Shown here: positions 24,206-32,313 of the stretch, piece by piece | Numbering within the stretch: the stretch's first letter is position 1 | How the letters are laid out: every line of letters starts with the position of its first letter | Assembly: GCF_042648365.1 (NCBI RefSeq) | Contig: NZ_JBHRXI010000002.1 | Coordinates: 1 to 64,000 of the forward strand | From: Lutimaribacter_A marinistellae | GTDB taxonomy: Bacteria > Pseudomonadota > Alphaproteobacteria > Rhodobacterales > Rhodobacteraceae | Direction of reading: 5' to 3' | Length of the DNA: 64,000 bases | The notes under the pieces: generated by a model | Seen by the model: only the letters and a program-made list of their open reading frames with translations | Databases searched by the model: none | Told to the model about the DNA's origin: nothing | Program-made: the position numbers and the translations under genes

Positions 24206-24490
24206 TTACAGCACGTCCTGCCATTCGGGGTGGCGGGCGATCTGCGCCTTGGCAAAGGGGCAGAGTGGTACGATCTTGCGCCCCTCGGCACGGGCGTCGG
24301 CGACGCCGCGCGCGACCAGTGCCTCGCCCGCGCCACGTCCGCGCAGCGCATCGGGAACACCCGTGTGGTCGATGATGATCGAGGCATTGCCGAGCCGCGA
24401 ATAGGTCATCTCGGCCTCGTGCCCATCGAGGACCAGCCAGTAGCGGCCCTTGCTTTCGCCTTCTTCGCGGTGAATGTCGAATTCGCTCAT
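24206..24490 (-). CDS. Small GNAT-fold N-acetyltransferase (COG2388 type)
   Basis: The product is 94 residues and matches the short acetyltransferase family: GHEAEMTYSRLGNASIIIDHTGVPDALRGRGAGEALV carries the acetyl-CoA loop (RGRGAG), and the ending IVPLCPFAKAQIARHPEW is diagnostic. These proteins have a cut-down GNAT fold and no settled substrate. It starts within the stop of the DsbA-like gene and is 34 bp before QOR. Confidence 0.85.
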   Translation of the reverse strand: MSEFDIHREEGESKGRYWLVLDGHEAEMTYSRLGNASIIIDHTGVPDALRGRGAGEALVARGVADARAEGRKIVPLCPFAKAQIARHPEWQDVL

Positions 24491-25143
24491 GCAGCCTGTC
24501 CTTCGCTCAGCTGGCGCAGAATACGGGCATAATTCTCCTCCCCCTGCGCGCCGGTGACGAGGTGCTGCCGGTCAAAGATCATGGCGGGAACGCCCCGGAT
24601 GCCGCGGCTGGTCCAGAACTGTTCCCTGGCGCGAACCTGTTCGGCCCGCTCGCCGCTCTCCAGCATGGCGCGGGCGGCGTTCGGGTCAAGCCCGATCTCC
24701 GCGGCGACTTCGGCAAGCACACCGATATCTGACACGTCCCGTCGATGGGTGAAGAATGCGGCGAATAGCGCCATCTTGGCCTGATGCGCCTTGCCTTGAT
24801 CTTCGGCCCAGTCGATCAGCTGATGCGCGCGGAAGGTGTTGTACATGCGCATGTCGTCGGCATAGTCGAAGGTAAAGCCCAGATCGACCCCCATCGCGGT
24901 CAGTCTTGCGCGGGCCTTGCGCGAATCCTCGGGCGTCGTTCCGTATTTCGCGGCGAGGTGCTCGCGCAGGTTCTCGCCCTCGGGTGCCATGCCGGGGTTC
25001 AGCTCGAACGGATGCCAGTGGATTTCGGTTTCGACACCGGTTTCCTCAATGGCGCGTGCCAGTTGGTGATAGCCGATCGCGCACCACGGACAGACCACGT
25101 CGGACACGATGTCGATGCGAAGGGGGACGGGCTGGGCTGTCAT
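24487..25143 (-). CDS. DsbA-family (FrnE-like) thiol oxidoreductase
   Basis: The product is 218 residues without a signal peptide, so cytoplasmic. The thioredoxin-fold active site CPWC is at residues 18-21 (IVSDVVCPWCAIGYHQL), followed by the helical insertion of the 2-hydroxychromene isomerase/FrnE group and the cis-Pro segment GIRGVPAMIFDRQHLVTGAQ. FrnE-like proteins handle disulfides or glutathione adducts. It leads the stress-type operon and sits near a GST. Confidence 0.88.
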   Translation of the reverse strand: MTAQPVPLRIDIVSDVVCPWCAIGYHQLARAIEETGVETEIHWHPFELNPGMAPEGENLREHLAAKYGTTPEDSRKARARLTAMGVDLGFTFDYADDMRMYNTFRAHQLIDWAEDQGKAHQAKMALFAAFFTHRRDVSDIGVLAEVAAEIGLDPNAARAMLESGERAEQVRAREQFWTSRGIRGVPAMIFDRQHLVTGAQGEENYARILRQLSEGQAA

Positions 25144-25195
25144 GTGTCTTCTCCGTTTCGGTGCGAATAGTGGGCGCGATGGCCGGCGCGCGGTC

Positions 25196-25915
25196 TCACG
25201 CCTTTTTCACATCGGTGGCAAAGCGGGCGGCGTTCTCTTTGAGGAACGCGCTGGGATCGGCGTTTTCATCCCAGAACTGTGGCTGCGCCTTGGGGATGGT
25301 CAGCGCCTTTTGCACGGCAGGCCGCGCGTCGATCCGGTCGAACCAGGCCTTGAGATTTGACAGGCCGTCAACATCGACCTTGGCCCAGACATAAGCGCGT
25401 GCCCAGGGGTACAGCATCATGTCGGCGATGGTGTATTCATCGGCGGCAATCCATTCCCGGCCATCCAGGCGCGTGTCCATAACCTCCAGCAAACGGCGGC
25501 TTTCATCGACATACCGCTTGATCGAAAAGGGTTCGTCATGGCCGTTGGGCGCGGCGATCCGCTGGAAATACATGGCCTGTCCCATCATCGGGCCGATATG
25601 GCCGACCTGGAAAAGGGTCCATTGCATGACCTCGGACCGTGCAACCGGATCGGAGGGCAGGAACTGGCCGTATTTCTCGGCAAGATGCCACAGGATCGCG
25701 CCGGATTCGAAGATCGCGCGCCCCTCGGCCCTGTCATAGACGGTCGGAATCTTGCCGTTGGGGTTGAGCAGAAGGTAATCGGGCGCTTTCTGCTCCTGCT
25801 TCGAGAAATCGACAAAGGTCAGGTCATACGGCACCCCGGCCTCTTCGAGGAAGATGACGGGTTTGTATCCGTTCATCGTTGCTGCCGTGTAGAGGTGGAT
25901 GTCGGGTTCGCTCAT
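25196..25915 (-). CDS. Glutathione S-transferase (nu/YfcG/Ure2p-like)
   Basis: The product is 239 residues. The N-terminal thioredoxin-like domain includes YTAATMNGYKPVIFLEEAGVPYDLTFVDF, PNGKIPTVYD and FESGAILWHLAEKYG, which form the glutathione site. The helical C-terminal domain has EWIAADEYTIADMMLYPWARAY. The NGYK stretch replacing the catalytic Tyr/Ser is typical of the nu class, which acts mainly as disulfide-bond reductase. Given nearby dehalogenases it could take part in detoxifying halogenated compounds, which is an inference. Confidence 0.88.
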   Translation of the reverse strand: MSEPDIHLYTAATMNGYKPVIFLEEAGVPYDLTFVDFSKQEQKAPDYLLLNPNGKIPTVYDRAEGRAIFESGAILWHLAEKYGQFLPSDPVARSEVMQWTLFQVGHIGPMMGQAMYFQRIAAPNGHDEPFSIKRYVDESRRLLEVMDTRLDGREWIAADEYTIADMMLYPWARAYVWAKVDVDGLSNLKAWFDRIDARPAVQKALTIPKAQPQFWDENADPSAFLKENAARFATDVKKA

Positions 25916-26005
25916 GGCATAGGGTCCTTGGTCGATGTGCGGTTAGCTGATGGAGGCAGGCCGAGGCGGAGCGGCCGTCACCGACCGCCCCTTGGCTCTT
26001 GCAGG

Positions 26006-26617
26006 TCAGGCGGCGGTTTCTGTGGCCGCCGGGGCAAAAACCGACTTCAGATGCGCGTCGAAACGTTGGAAATCGTCTTCGATCTGCGGGTTCTTCATCA
26101 CGTCGAAGGCAGCGAAGGTCGGCAGCGCTTCCATCCCGAAAAAGCGGGAGTTCAGGTGAACCGGGCGCAGCAGATCATCTACGTTCGCGCCACGAAAGAA
26201 CGGCTCGGTCGGGTCGGCAAAGGCCTCGGCCGGGGCGTTGAACGTGGTCGAGATCATGTAGCTCGTGCCCCGGAGCGATCCGCCCATGCCGTAATTCGCC
26301 TTGGGCGCTTCGGGAGTGCGGCCATCGCCGGCGCACAGACGGCCATCCATACCGGCGGTATAGACCTCGTCCATGTATTTCTTGAAGGACCACGGAACAC
26401 CCATCCAGTTGACGGGAAACTGCAGGATCACGGTGTCGGCCCAGATATGGTTCTCGACCTCGGCTTCGACGTCGTACCCGTCGGCAACGGTCGTGACGCG
26501 TACTTTGTGCCCCATCTCGGAGAGCGCGGTGCGTGCGCGTTCGGTCAGCGCGGCGTTCAGCTCTCCCTTGGCGAACGGGTAGGGTTGTGCTCCGTTCAGG
26601 ATCAGGATCTTGCTCAA
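26006..26617 (-). CDS. mdaB: MdaB/NQO1-like NADPH quinone reductase
   Basis: The product is 203 residues from TTG 26617, the only start that has AAGGA at proper spacing and fits the family N-terminus (SKILILNGAQPYPFAKGELNAALTERA). The flavodoxin-like fold includes VILQFPVNWMGVPWSFKKYMDEVYTAG. MdaB reduces quinones by two electrons using FAD. It is divergent from a two-cysteine HxlR regulator with a near-perfect palindrome between them, a layout known for quinone-responsive regulation. Confidence 0.88.
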   Translation of the reverse strand: MSKILILNGAQPYPFAKGELNAALTERARTALSEMGHKVRVTTVADGYDVEAEVENHIWADTVILQFPVNWMGVPWSFKKYMDEVYTAGMDGRLCAGDGRTPEAPKANYGMGGSLRGTSYMISTTFNAPAEAFADPTEPFFRGANVDDLLRPVHLNSRFFGMEALPTFAAFDVMKNPQIEDDFQRFDAHLKSVFAPAATETAA

Positions 26618-26712
26618 CGGTATATTCCTTTTGAATGTGTTGATGTGTCGCTTGACTCGCGTCGGGTTCGGGTAGAAGGATGTGTGGCCAGAAAACAAAA
26701 AGCAACCAGTAT

Positions 26713-26731
26713 ACTTTTGGTAACCTAAAGT
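26713..26731. promoter_or_regulatory. HxlR operator candidate between mdaB and hxlR
   Basis: ACTTTTGGTAACCTAAAGT is a 19-bp near-perfect palindrome, with 8 of 9 arm pairs matching. It lies midway in the 153-bp gap between the divergent mdaB and HxlR genes and is distinctly AT-richer than its surroundings. Confidence 0.65.
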
Positions 26732-26770
26732 TTCTGGTTTGCATTCCCTTCAGCAAGAAAGGAGGACTGG

Positions 26771-27145
26771 ATGCGAGCACGTGTAGAACAAGATGCGAAA
26801 GGTCGTCGTCAGGTCGTCGAGGCCTGTCTGGAGCCATGCGCCATCGAGAAAGGCATGCGGATCATCGGCGGCAAATGGACGGGATCGATCCTGTGGCATC
26901 TCAAGGATGGGCCGGTCCGCTTCAACGACCTGTCCCGCATGATCGGCGGGGCCAGCAAGAAGATGATCACCGAACGGCTGCGCCAACTGGAATCGCAGGG
27001 TCTTGTCCGGCGAGAGGTTCTGGATACGGCCCCCGTGTCGGTACAGTACGAAATCACGGATTTCGGCGCCACGGCATTGGGGTTCCTCAACGAGTTGCGC
27101 CTGTGGAGCGAGGGCCTGCCCCAATCCATGGTGCGTGATGAGTGA
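26771..27145 (+). CDS. HxlR-family regulator with two N-terminal cysteines
   Basis: The product is 124 residues. The HxlR winged helix is clear: GKWTGSILWHLKDGPVRFNDLSRMIGGASKKMITERLRQLESQGLVRR, then VSVQYEITDFGATAL. C19 and C23 sit in EACLEPCAIEK just before the first helix, where QorR/YodB-type members carry the redox-sensing cysteine. It probably represses mdaB and itself until the thiols are oxidised or alkylated by quinones. Its last codons overlap the DehI gene by 8 bp, so the dehalogenase is co-transcribed. Confidence 0.87.
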   Translation: MRARVEQDAKGRRQVVEACLEPCAIEKGMRIIGGKWTGSILWHLKDGPVRFNDLSRMIGGASKKMITERLRQLESQGLVRREVLDTAPVSVQYEITDFGATALGFLNELRLWSEGLPQSMVRDE

Positions 27146-28010
27146 GGGTCTGCCTCGGCGCAAGCCCGATCCCGTCCCGACCATACATCCGGTCGCCGAG
27201 TATGCCGCCTCGGGACGTCTGGCAGAGGTCTATGACCGGACCAAGCGTGCCCTTGGCGTTCCATGGATGGGTGTCGTGGCGATGGCTTTTGCCCATTATC
27301 CGACCTTCTACGACAGGCTGTGGTCGGCACTGGAGCCGATGGTCGCCGGTCCGGCATTCGCCGCCGCCTGTGCAGATCTGCGCCGGACCGCCGAGGAGGA
27401 GGCCGGAAAGCTTGGCCCCCCGCCGATCCGCGATCGCCTGATTGCGATGGGCTATGGCGAAGGCGAGCTGGAAGACATCGTGGCCTGCAACGAGGTCTTC
27501 TCGGCCGGAAACATGCCCTATGTCCTGATGGCGACACTGGCACGCGCGATGCTGGAAGGGATCGAATGGACCGGGCAGGGTGCGTCGACGCCCTTGCCTG
27601 CGTCCGTGCCGGAGATGCCGCGCCCGCCCTTGATGGAGGTCCATCACGCCGATCCCGAAACCCGTGCCCTGTACGCCGATCTGCGCAAGACGCTCGGCCT
27701 GCCGTTCGTGAATACCGACTACCGGGCCTTTGCGCGCTGGCCGAGTTACTTCGCGACCGCCTGGGGTGACCTGAAGCCGGTGGCGCTTGACGCGTGCTAT
27801 CAGCCGGCGGTGACGCGCGTGCATCACCGCGCGGTATCGCTTGCGCTTTCGCTGCCGAACGTCACGGGGATGACCCCACAGGCGCTGATCGACGCAGCGG
27901 CCAAAGATGCCGATCCCGATCAGGTGCGCGACGTCGTCCGGCTGTTCCAGTGGCTATTGCCGGGTCTTGCGCTGAATGTGGGTTTCTTGCGCGCGCAGCT
28001 CGTCCGCTGA
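27138..28010 (+). CDS. DehI-family (group I) 2-haloacid dehalogenase
   Basis: The product is 290 residues from ATG 27138, inside the HxlR stop region. It has the duplicated all-helical DehI pattern. The first half is EYAASGRLAEVYDRTKRALGVPWMGVVAMAFAHYPTFYDRLW and the second is HADPETRALYADLRKTLGLPFVNTDYRAFARWPSYFATAWGDL. The second repeat contains the conserved Asn/Asp segment VNTDYRA, where the catalytic aspartate of the family lies. DehI hydrolyses both D- and L-2-haloacids by direct water attack. Many homologues are untested, so the activity is predicted only. Confidence 0.82.
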   Translation: MSEGLPRRKPDPVPTIHPVAEYAASGRLAEVYDRTKRALGVPWMGVVAMAFAHYPTFYDRLWSALEPMVAGPAFAAACADLRRTAEEEAGKLGPPPIRDRLIAMGYGEGELEDIVACNEVFSAGNMPYVLMATLARAMLEGIEWTGQGASTPLPASVPEMPRPPLMEVHHADPETRALYADLRKTLGLPFVNTDYRAFARWPSYFATAWGDLKPVALDACYQPAVTRVHHRAVSLALSLPNVTGMTPQALIDAAAKDADPDQVRDVVRLFQWLLPGLALNVGFLRAQLVR

Positions 28011-28041
28011 CAGCCGGTCTTGATTTGGCCGCTCATCACAT

Positions 28042-28057
28042 CTATCTAGACAGATAG
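28042..28057. promoter_or_regulatory. Operator palindrome upstream of the toxin-antitoxin pair
   Basis: CTATCT (28042-28047), AGAC, AGATAG (28052-28057) is a perfect 6-bp inverted repeat, 19 bp before the antitoxin start. Toxin-antitoxin operons are autoregulated through such palindromes bound by the antitoxin. Confidence 0.6.
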
Positions 28058-28076
28058 CTAGCCAGAAGGTGTGGAC

Positions 28077-28319
28077 ATGCTGACATTGCAGGATGCAAAG
28101 AACCGTTTCAGCGCCGTCGTCGATGCAGCCCTTGCCGGACGCCCGCAAGAGGTTTCGCGGCGGGGGAAGCCCGCCGTGGTCGTGGTGTCTGCCGAAGACT
28201 ATGCGCGGTTGATCGCGGCCGCGCGGGACAAGCGTGGGAGCTTTGCCGATCACCTGAAGGATTTTCCGGGCGAGGACGTGCCGCGCGCCAAAGTGGCCCC
28301 GCGGGATGTCACGCTTTGA
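28077..28319 (+). CDS. Phd/YefM-family antitoxin
   Basis: The product is 80 residues. The start at ATG 28077 has AGAAGG 7 nt upstream; an in-frame GTG lies 6 bp before. The Phd fold reads LQDAKNRFSAVVDAALAGRPQEVSRRGKPAVVVVSAEDYARLI, and the C-terminal tail (SFADHLKDFPGEDVPRAK) would wrap the toxin. It neutralises the PIN toxin encoded directly downstream and represses the operon. Confidence 0.92.
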   Translation: MLTLQDAKNRFSAVVDAALAGRPQEVSRRGKPAVVVVSAEDYARLIAAARDKRGSFADHLKDFPGEDVPRAKVAPRDVTL

Positions 28320-28720
28320 TATTCATCCTCGACACCAACGTCATTTCCGCAGTCAGGCGCGCAGATCGCGCGCCCACAGTCGTGGCCTGGCTCGACGCGC
28401 AAGCAGAAAGTGATCTGTATCTCAGTGTTATCACGCTGGGTGAGATCGAGCGCGGCATTCGTCTGCAAGAGCGGCGCAACCCGGATTTCGCCAGCGATTT
28501 GCGGCGTTGGCTGGACCGTACGGTGACGCTGTTCGCCGACCGAGTGCTGCCTTTCTCTGCGCAGGATGCGCTGATCTGGGGAGATTTGTCGGCACGGCTG
28601 GGTCACCCGGGTGCGGACCTGATGATCGCGGCGCAGGCGATTGCGCGCGATGGTGCGGTTGTGACCGGGAATGTATCGGATTTCGCGCCGACGGGAGCAC
28701 GCGTGGTCGATCCGTTTTGA
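28316..28720 (+). CDS. VapC/FitB-type PIN-domain toxin ribonuclease
   Basis: The product is 134 residues, starting at TTG 28316 that overlaps the antitoxin stop (TTGA). The PIN acidic residues are D6 in FILDTNVISAVRR, the Glu in TLGEIERGI and the Asp of HPGADLMIAAQAI, with a final VTGNVSDF. These coordinate Mg for RNA cleavage, usually of tRNA. With the Phd-type antitoxin it resembles FitAB. It may stabilise the replicon by post-segregational killing. Confidence 0.92.
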   Translation: MIFILDTNVISAVRRADRAPTVVAWLDAQAESDLYLSVITLGEIERGIRLQERRNPDFASDLRRWLDRTVTLFADRVLPFSAQDALIWGDLSARLGHPGADLMIAAQAIARDGAVVTGNVSDFAPTGARVVDPF

Positions 28721-28746
28721 CTGGTGTGTAATCCGGCGCTTCTGCC

Positions 28747-30036
28747 TTAGCCCTGATGCTTTAATCGTCCGATCAGGGCGAACAAGGTCACAAGCGCCAG
28801 CGCCGCGATTCCCGCGGCCGATACCAAGGCGAGATCGTAACCACCAACGCGCCAAAGCACCGCGCCGATCTGTGGTGAGGTCGCCAGCGCGATCAGGAAG
28901 GGTACGGCCATGAAGCCCGAGATCGCCCCAAAGGCGCGGCGCCCCAGAACGTCGGCGGTGACGACCGGTTTCAATATGCTGATAAGCCCGTAGCTGGCAC
29001 CGAAGACCAGCGAAAAGGCAAAGGCGGCGACGGGGATCTTGTCCACCTGCATCAGCAGCAGAACCGCGACCAGAACCCCGCAAAAGGCCATCGCCGCCAT
29101 TGCCAGCGCCTTGACCCGCCCCGAAAGCAGCATCATCGCAAGCCGGCCGGCAACCTGCATCGGGCCGAACAGAGCCGAGGCCGCGACGGCCTGCCCAAGC
29201 GACAGCCCGGAATCCGTCAGAATAGGGATGATATGGGCCAGCAGCAGCCCCTCGGTCAGACCGATGAGGGGGAAAGCCGCGAATAGCAGCCAGAATTCCG
29301 GTCGCGCCCGCGCTGCGCGAAAGGCGTCGCGATCCTGCGCGATGCTCTCTGGCGTGCGCGTATCCTCGGGACAGCATTCGATCATCGTTGCGCCGGCATA
29401 AAGGAGCGGAACCCCGACGAACCCGACGACAGCTGCAAAGGTCCAGACGGCGGTACGCCACCCGTGGACCTCGGCCAGGAAGGCGCCCGAGGGAAAGGCA
29501 ATGGTCGAGGCAAAGCCCGCAACCAGCGTGATCAGCGTGATGTTGCGAGCTGCAGCAGCGCCTGTCGTGCGCGTGATGAACGCGAAACAGGGCTCATAAA
29601 GACTTGCCCCCTGCGCTGCGCCGATCACCAGCCAGCACAGGAAAAAGGCTGCATAGCTCTGTGACCAGCCCAGGGCGAAAAGGGCCAGCGCACCCATGGC
29701 CATGCCGCCGCTCAGCAACCACCGACCGACACCGCGGTCGACCAGCCGTCCGGCGAGTGGCGAGACCCCGGCGCCCGCCAGCACAGCAGCCATGAACGCA
29801 AAGGTCAGCCACTCCTTGCCCCATGTCAGCTTGGCGTCCCACGAAAACAGAAGCGCGCTGAAGACGTAGTAGAGCCCGGCATAGCCAATGGTCTCTCCGA
29901 TCGCGAGACACCAAATACCGACGCGACGGGCCCGATCGGGATTGCGTCGCGCGAAGCCGTCGAAGTCGAGCCCGATTGCAATCCATGCCCTGTCGACAAG
30001 GGTTCCGATGGGTGTGATCAGGTTGGACGCCATCAT
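28747..30036 (-). CDS. Major facilitator superfamily transporter
   Basis: The product is 429 residues with about 12 transmembrane helices, from the ATG pair at 30036/30033. The open frame continues upstream without similarity. Typical MFS segments are the loop GRLVDRGVGRWLLSGG after helix 2 and AGRLAMMLLSGRVKALAM in the second half. The pattern resembles monocarboxylate or oxalate-formate-like carriers. It lies 114 bp downstream of the haloalkane dehalogenase on the same strand, so it may import the substrate or export products of that pathway. Confidence 0.85.
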   Translation of the reverse strand: MMASNLITPIGTLVDRAWIAIGLDFDGFARRNPDRARRVGIWCLAIGETIGYAGLYYVFSALLFSWDAKLTWGKEWLTFAFMAAVLAGAGVSPLAGRLVDRGVGRWLLSGGMAMGALALFALGWSQSYAAFFLCWLVIGAAQGASLYEPCFAFITRTTGAAAARNITLITLVAGFASTIAFPSGAFLAEVHGWRTAVWTFAAVVGFVGVPLLYAGATMIECCPEDTRTPESIAQDRDAFRAARARPEFWLLFAAFPLIGLTEGLLLAHIIPILTDSGLSLGQAVAASALFGPMQVAGRLAMMLLSGRVKALAMAAMAFCGVLVAVLLLMQVDKIPVAAFAFSLVFGASYGLISILKPVVTADVLGRRAFGAISGFMAVPFLIALATSPQIGAVLWRVGGYDLALVSAAGIAALALVTLFALIGRLKHQG

Positions 30037-30150
30037 CTGCCTCGTCTGGTGGGTCACGGGTGTGCGAACGCCCCGGATCGGGTTTCGTTTCGCATTGCAC
30101 CTATGACCGCCCGGTATCAACACGATGACACCGGGTCGGCCAGGCCGTCG

Positions 30151-31023
30151 TCAGGTGGTCAGCCAGTCCCTGATGGCGCGGCCGATCTCGGTGCCGCTGT
30201 CCTCCTGAATGAAATGGCTGCCCTTCACCGTTACTTCGACCTGGTTCTTCCAGCTGCGGCAGAATTCGCGTGGTTTGCCGACCAGCATCGCGCCGGGCTC
30301 GGCGTTGATGAAGAGTTTCGGCAGGTCGTTCCCGGCCATCCACTCGGAATAATCCTGGGCAATCTGCGATACGTCGGCCGGGTCCCCTGCGACCGGGATC
30401 TGACGTGGCCAGGACAGGGTGGGCCAGCGATCGGCGGGGTTTGGGAAGGGGCGGCGATACTCTGCCATCTCGTCGTCGGTCAGGTCGCGCAGGATCGAGC
30501 CGGGCAGCACGCGTTCGACGAACAGGTTGCGTTCCAGCACAAGGTCTTCGCCTTTGTCGGAGCGGAACCCCTGAAACAGGGGGGCGGCCTGTTCGTTGAA
30601 CTCGGTCCAATCGGCCAAAGGTTTCACGATGGCTTCCATGTAGGCGATGGCTGCCACGGCGTCGCGATGCCGATTGGCCCAGTCAAAGCCGAGGCCCGAA
30701 CCCCAGTCATGCAGCACCAGCACGATGTTGCCGTCCAGCCCCATTTCCTCGACGAACCCGTCGAGGAATTTGCGATGGGTCGCAAAGGTATAGGTGTCCG
30801 GACCCGGCTCGGGCAGCTTGTCGCTGTCGCCCATCCCGATCAGGTCGGGCGCGATCAATCGGCCCAGCCCCTCACATTCGGCCATCACGTCGCGCCACAA
30901 GAAAGACGAGGTGGGGTTGCCGTGCAGGAAAAGGATGGGCCGTCCTTCGCCACGTTCAACATAGGCCATCTGGTGCCCATGCACCGATACCTTCTTTTTC
31001 TGGTTTGCCCAGTCCGATGTCAT
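30151..31023 (-). CDS. Haloalkane dehalogenase, HLD-II subfamily
   Basis: The product is 290 residues, an alpha/beta hydrolase. All five HLD-II active-site residues are visible: N36 in HGNPTSS, nucleophile D106 and halide-binding W107 in VLVLHDWGSGLGFDWA, acid E130 in IAYMEAI, and H270 in VKGSHFIQED. These positions are each exactly two below those of LinB (N38, D108, W109, E132, H272). The enzyme hydrolyses C-halogen bonds of haloalkanes to alcohols via an alkyl-aspartate. It is the third cistron after a crotonase and an HxlR regulator gene, overlapping the latter by ATGA. Confidence 0.92.
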   Translation of the reverse strand: MTSDWANQKKKVSVHGHQMAYVERGEGRPILFLHGNPTSSFLWRDVMAECEGLGRLIAPDLIGMGDSDKLPEPGPDTYTFATHRKFLDGFVEEMGLDGNIVLVLHDWGSGLGFDWANRHRDAVAAIAYMEAIVKPLADWTEFNEQAAPLFQGFRSDKGEDLVLERNLFVERVLPGSILRDLTDDEMAEYRRPFPNPADRWPTLSWPRQIPVAGDPADVSQIAQDYSEWMAGNDLPKLFINAEPGAMLVGKPREFCRSWKNQVEVTVKGSHFIQEDSGTEIGRAIRDWLTT

Positions 31024-31520
31024 GTCTTTGCCTTTCGAGTGTTCCGGCGCGCGATGAGGGCGCGCATGTGGTCATTGCCGCCTGGCCCGAGGATCGGCGT
31101 CACGTCACGGGGGCCAAGCGTTCGGCCATCTTGCGCGGTAACGGCCAGGGCGCGGATCGGCTGGCCGGTTTCGCGATCGACAAGTTGCAATCGCGGGCCT
31201 TTGCCATTTGGCGTCCATTTCTCTCCCCATTGAAGCAGGGCGATCAGGATCGGGTAGAGGTCGAGTCCCCGCTCGGTCAGCCGGTATTCATGCGACCGGC
31301 CATCCTGCGGGTCGGGCCGTTTCTCGATCACCCCGGCCTCGGTCAGGGTTTTCAGCCGTGCCGATAGCACGCTGGTGGAGATACCCAGATGCGACTGCAG
31401 TGCATCGAAGGTGCGCATCCCGTTGAACAGGTTGCGCACGATCAGGAAGGTTCGCCATTCGCCCACCACGTTCAACGCCTGGGCCACGCCGCAATCGTCG
31501 GTGATGGGCGCCCGTGTCAT
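31020..31520 (-). CDS. HxlR-family regulator in the haloalkane dehalogenase operon
   Basis: The product is 166 residues, longer than typical HxlR proteins. The winged helix spans about residues 8-105 (VAQALNVVGEWRTFLIVRNLFNGMRTFDALQSHLGISTSVLSARLKTLTEAGVIEKR). A C-terminal extension of 55 residues is basic and has no recognised fold. A single C10 sits in the position of the sensing cysteine. It overlaps both neighbours by 4 bp, so it is likely an autoregulator of the dehalogenase operon. Confidence 0.82.
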   Translation of the reverse strand: MTRAPITDDCGVAQALNVVGEWRTFLIVRNLFNGMRTFDALQSHLGISTSVLSARLKTLTEAGVIEKRPDPQDGRSHEYRLTERGLDLYPILIALLQWGEKWTPNGKGPRLQLVDRETGQPIRALAVTAQDGRTLGPRDVTPILGPGGNDHMRALIARRNTRKAKT

Positions 31521-32299
31521 TCGCCCCGGAACTCCGGTTTGCGCTTGTTCAGGAACGCATTGATCCCGGCGGGTCCGTCCACCGTCCGCATCATCAAGGC
31601 GATGGAGCGGGTTTCCCGGTCAAGCTGGGTTTCCAGACCCTCCGAGAAAGCGCTGTCGAGAAGACGTTTTACCCCTCCAAAGGCCTTGGTCGGCCCCTTG
31701 GCCAGTGACGCGGCCAAGGCGCGGGCCTCGGTCATCAGGTCATCGGCTTGGACGACCCGTGTCACCAGTCCCCAGTCACGGGCTTCTTCGGCACTCAGCA
31801 CACGGTTTGTCAGCATCAATTCCTTGGCCCGCAAGAGCCCGACATGCTTGGCGAGGTAATAGGTCGAAGATCCATCGGGCGTCAGACCCGAGGCGGTATA
31901 GGCCGACACGAATTTGGCCCGGTCCGAGGCCAACACGATATCGCCCGAAATGGCGATCGAGAAGCCGCCGCCGCCGGCTGAACCGTTCACCGCCGTGATC
32001 AGCGGCGCATCGAGATGGGCGAAACGCGCCAGCGCGGCATGCAGGATGGTCGCCATGCGGGTGACGTGGTCTGCCTTGTCGGAGGCCGCGTCGAACTCGG
32101 CCAGGTCGCCGCCCCCGTTGAACATCTTGCCGGCGCCGGTCACGATTATCGCACGCGCGCCTTCTGCCTCGCATCGGCAGGCGGCGTCAAAGATCTCGTC
32201 AGCCATCTTTGCGTTCAACGCATTGGCATTCTCCGGACGGTTCATCGTGATTTCGACGACGCCATCTTCGTTGGACCAGTTCAGTGTGTCGTAACTCAT
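31517..32299 (-). CDS. Enoyl-CoA hydratase/isomerase family protein
   Basis: The product is 260 residues from ATG 32299, with GGAGGGGAAGGA upstream. Crotonase motifs are ARAIIVTGAGKMFNGGGDLAEF, VNGSAGGGGFSIAISGDIVLAS and SGLTPDGSSTYYLAKHVG. The first-position Glu is absent and the second is Asp, the PaaG-like pattern. It starts 14 bp after the nitronate monooxygenase and overlaps the HxlR gene. It may process a CoA ester formed after dehalogenation and oxidation, which is an inference. Confidence 0.85.
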   Translation of the reverse strand: MSYDTLNWSNEDGVVEITMNRPENANALNAKMADEIFDAACRCEAEGARAIIVTGAGKMFNGGGDLAEFDAASDKADHVTRMATILHAALARFAHLDAPLITAVNGSAGGGGFSIAISGDIVLASDRAKFVSAYTASGLTPDGSSTYYLAKHVGLLRAKELMLTNRVLSAEEARDWGLVTRVVQADDLMTEARALAASLAKGPTKAFGGVKRLLDSAFSEGLETQLDRETRSIALMMRTVDGPAGINAFLNKRKPEFRGE

Positions 32300-32313
32300 T
32301 CCTTCCCCTCCGG

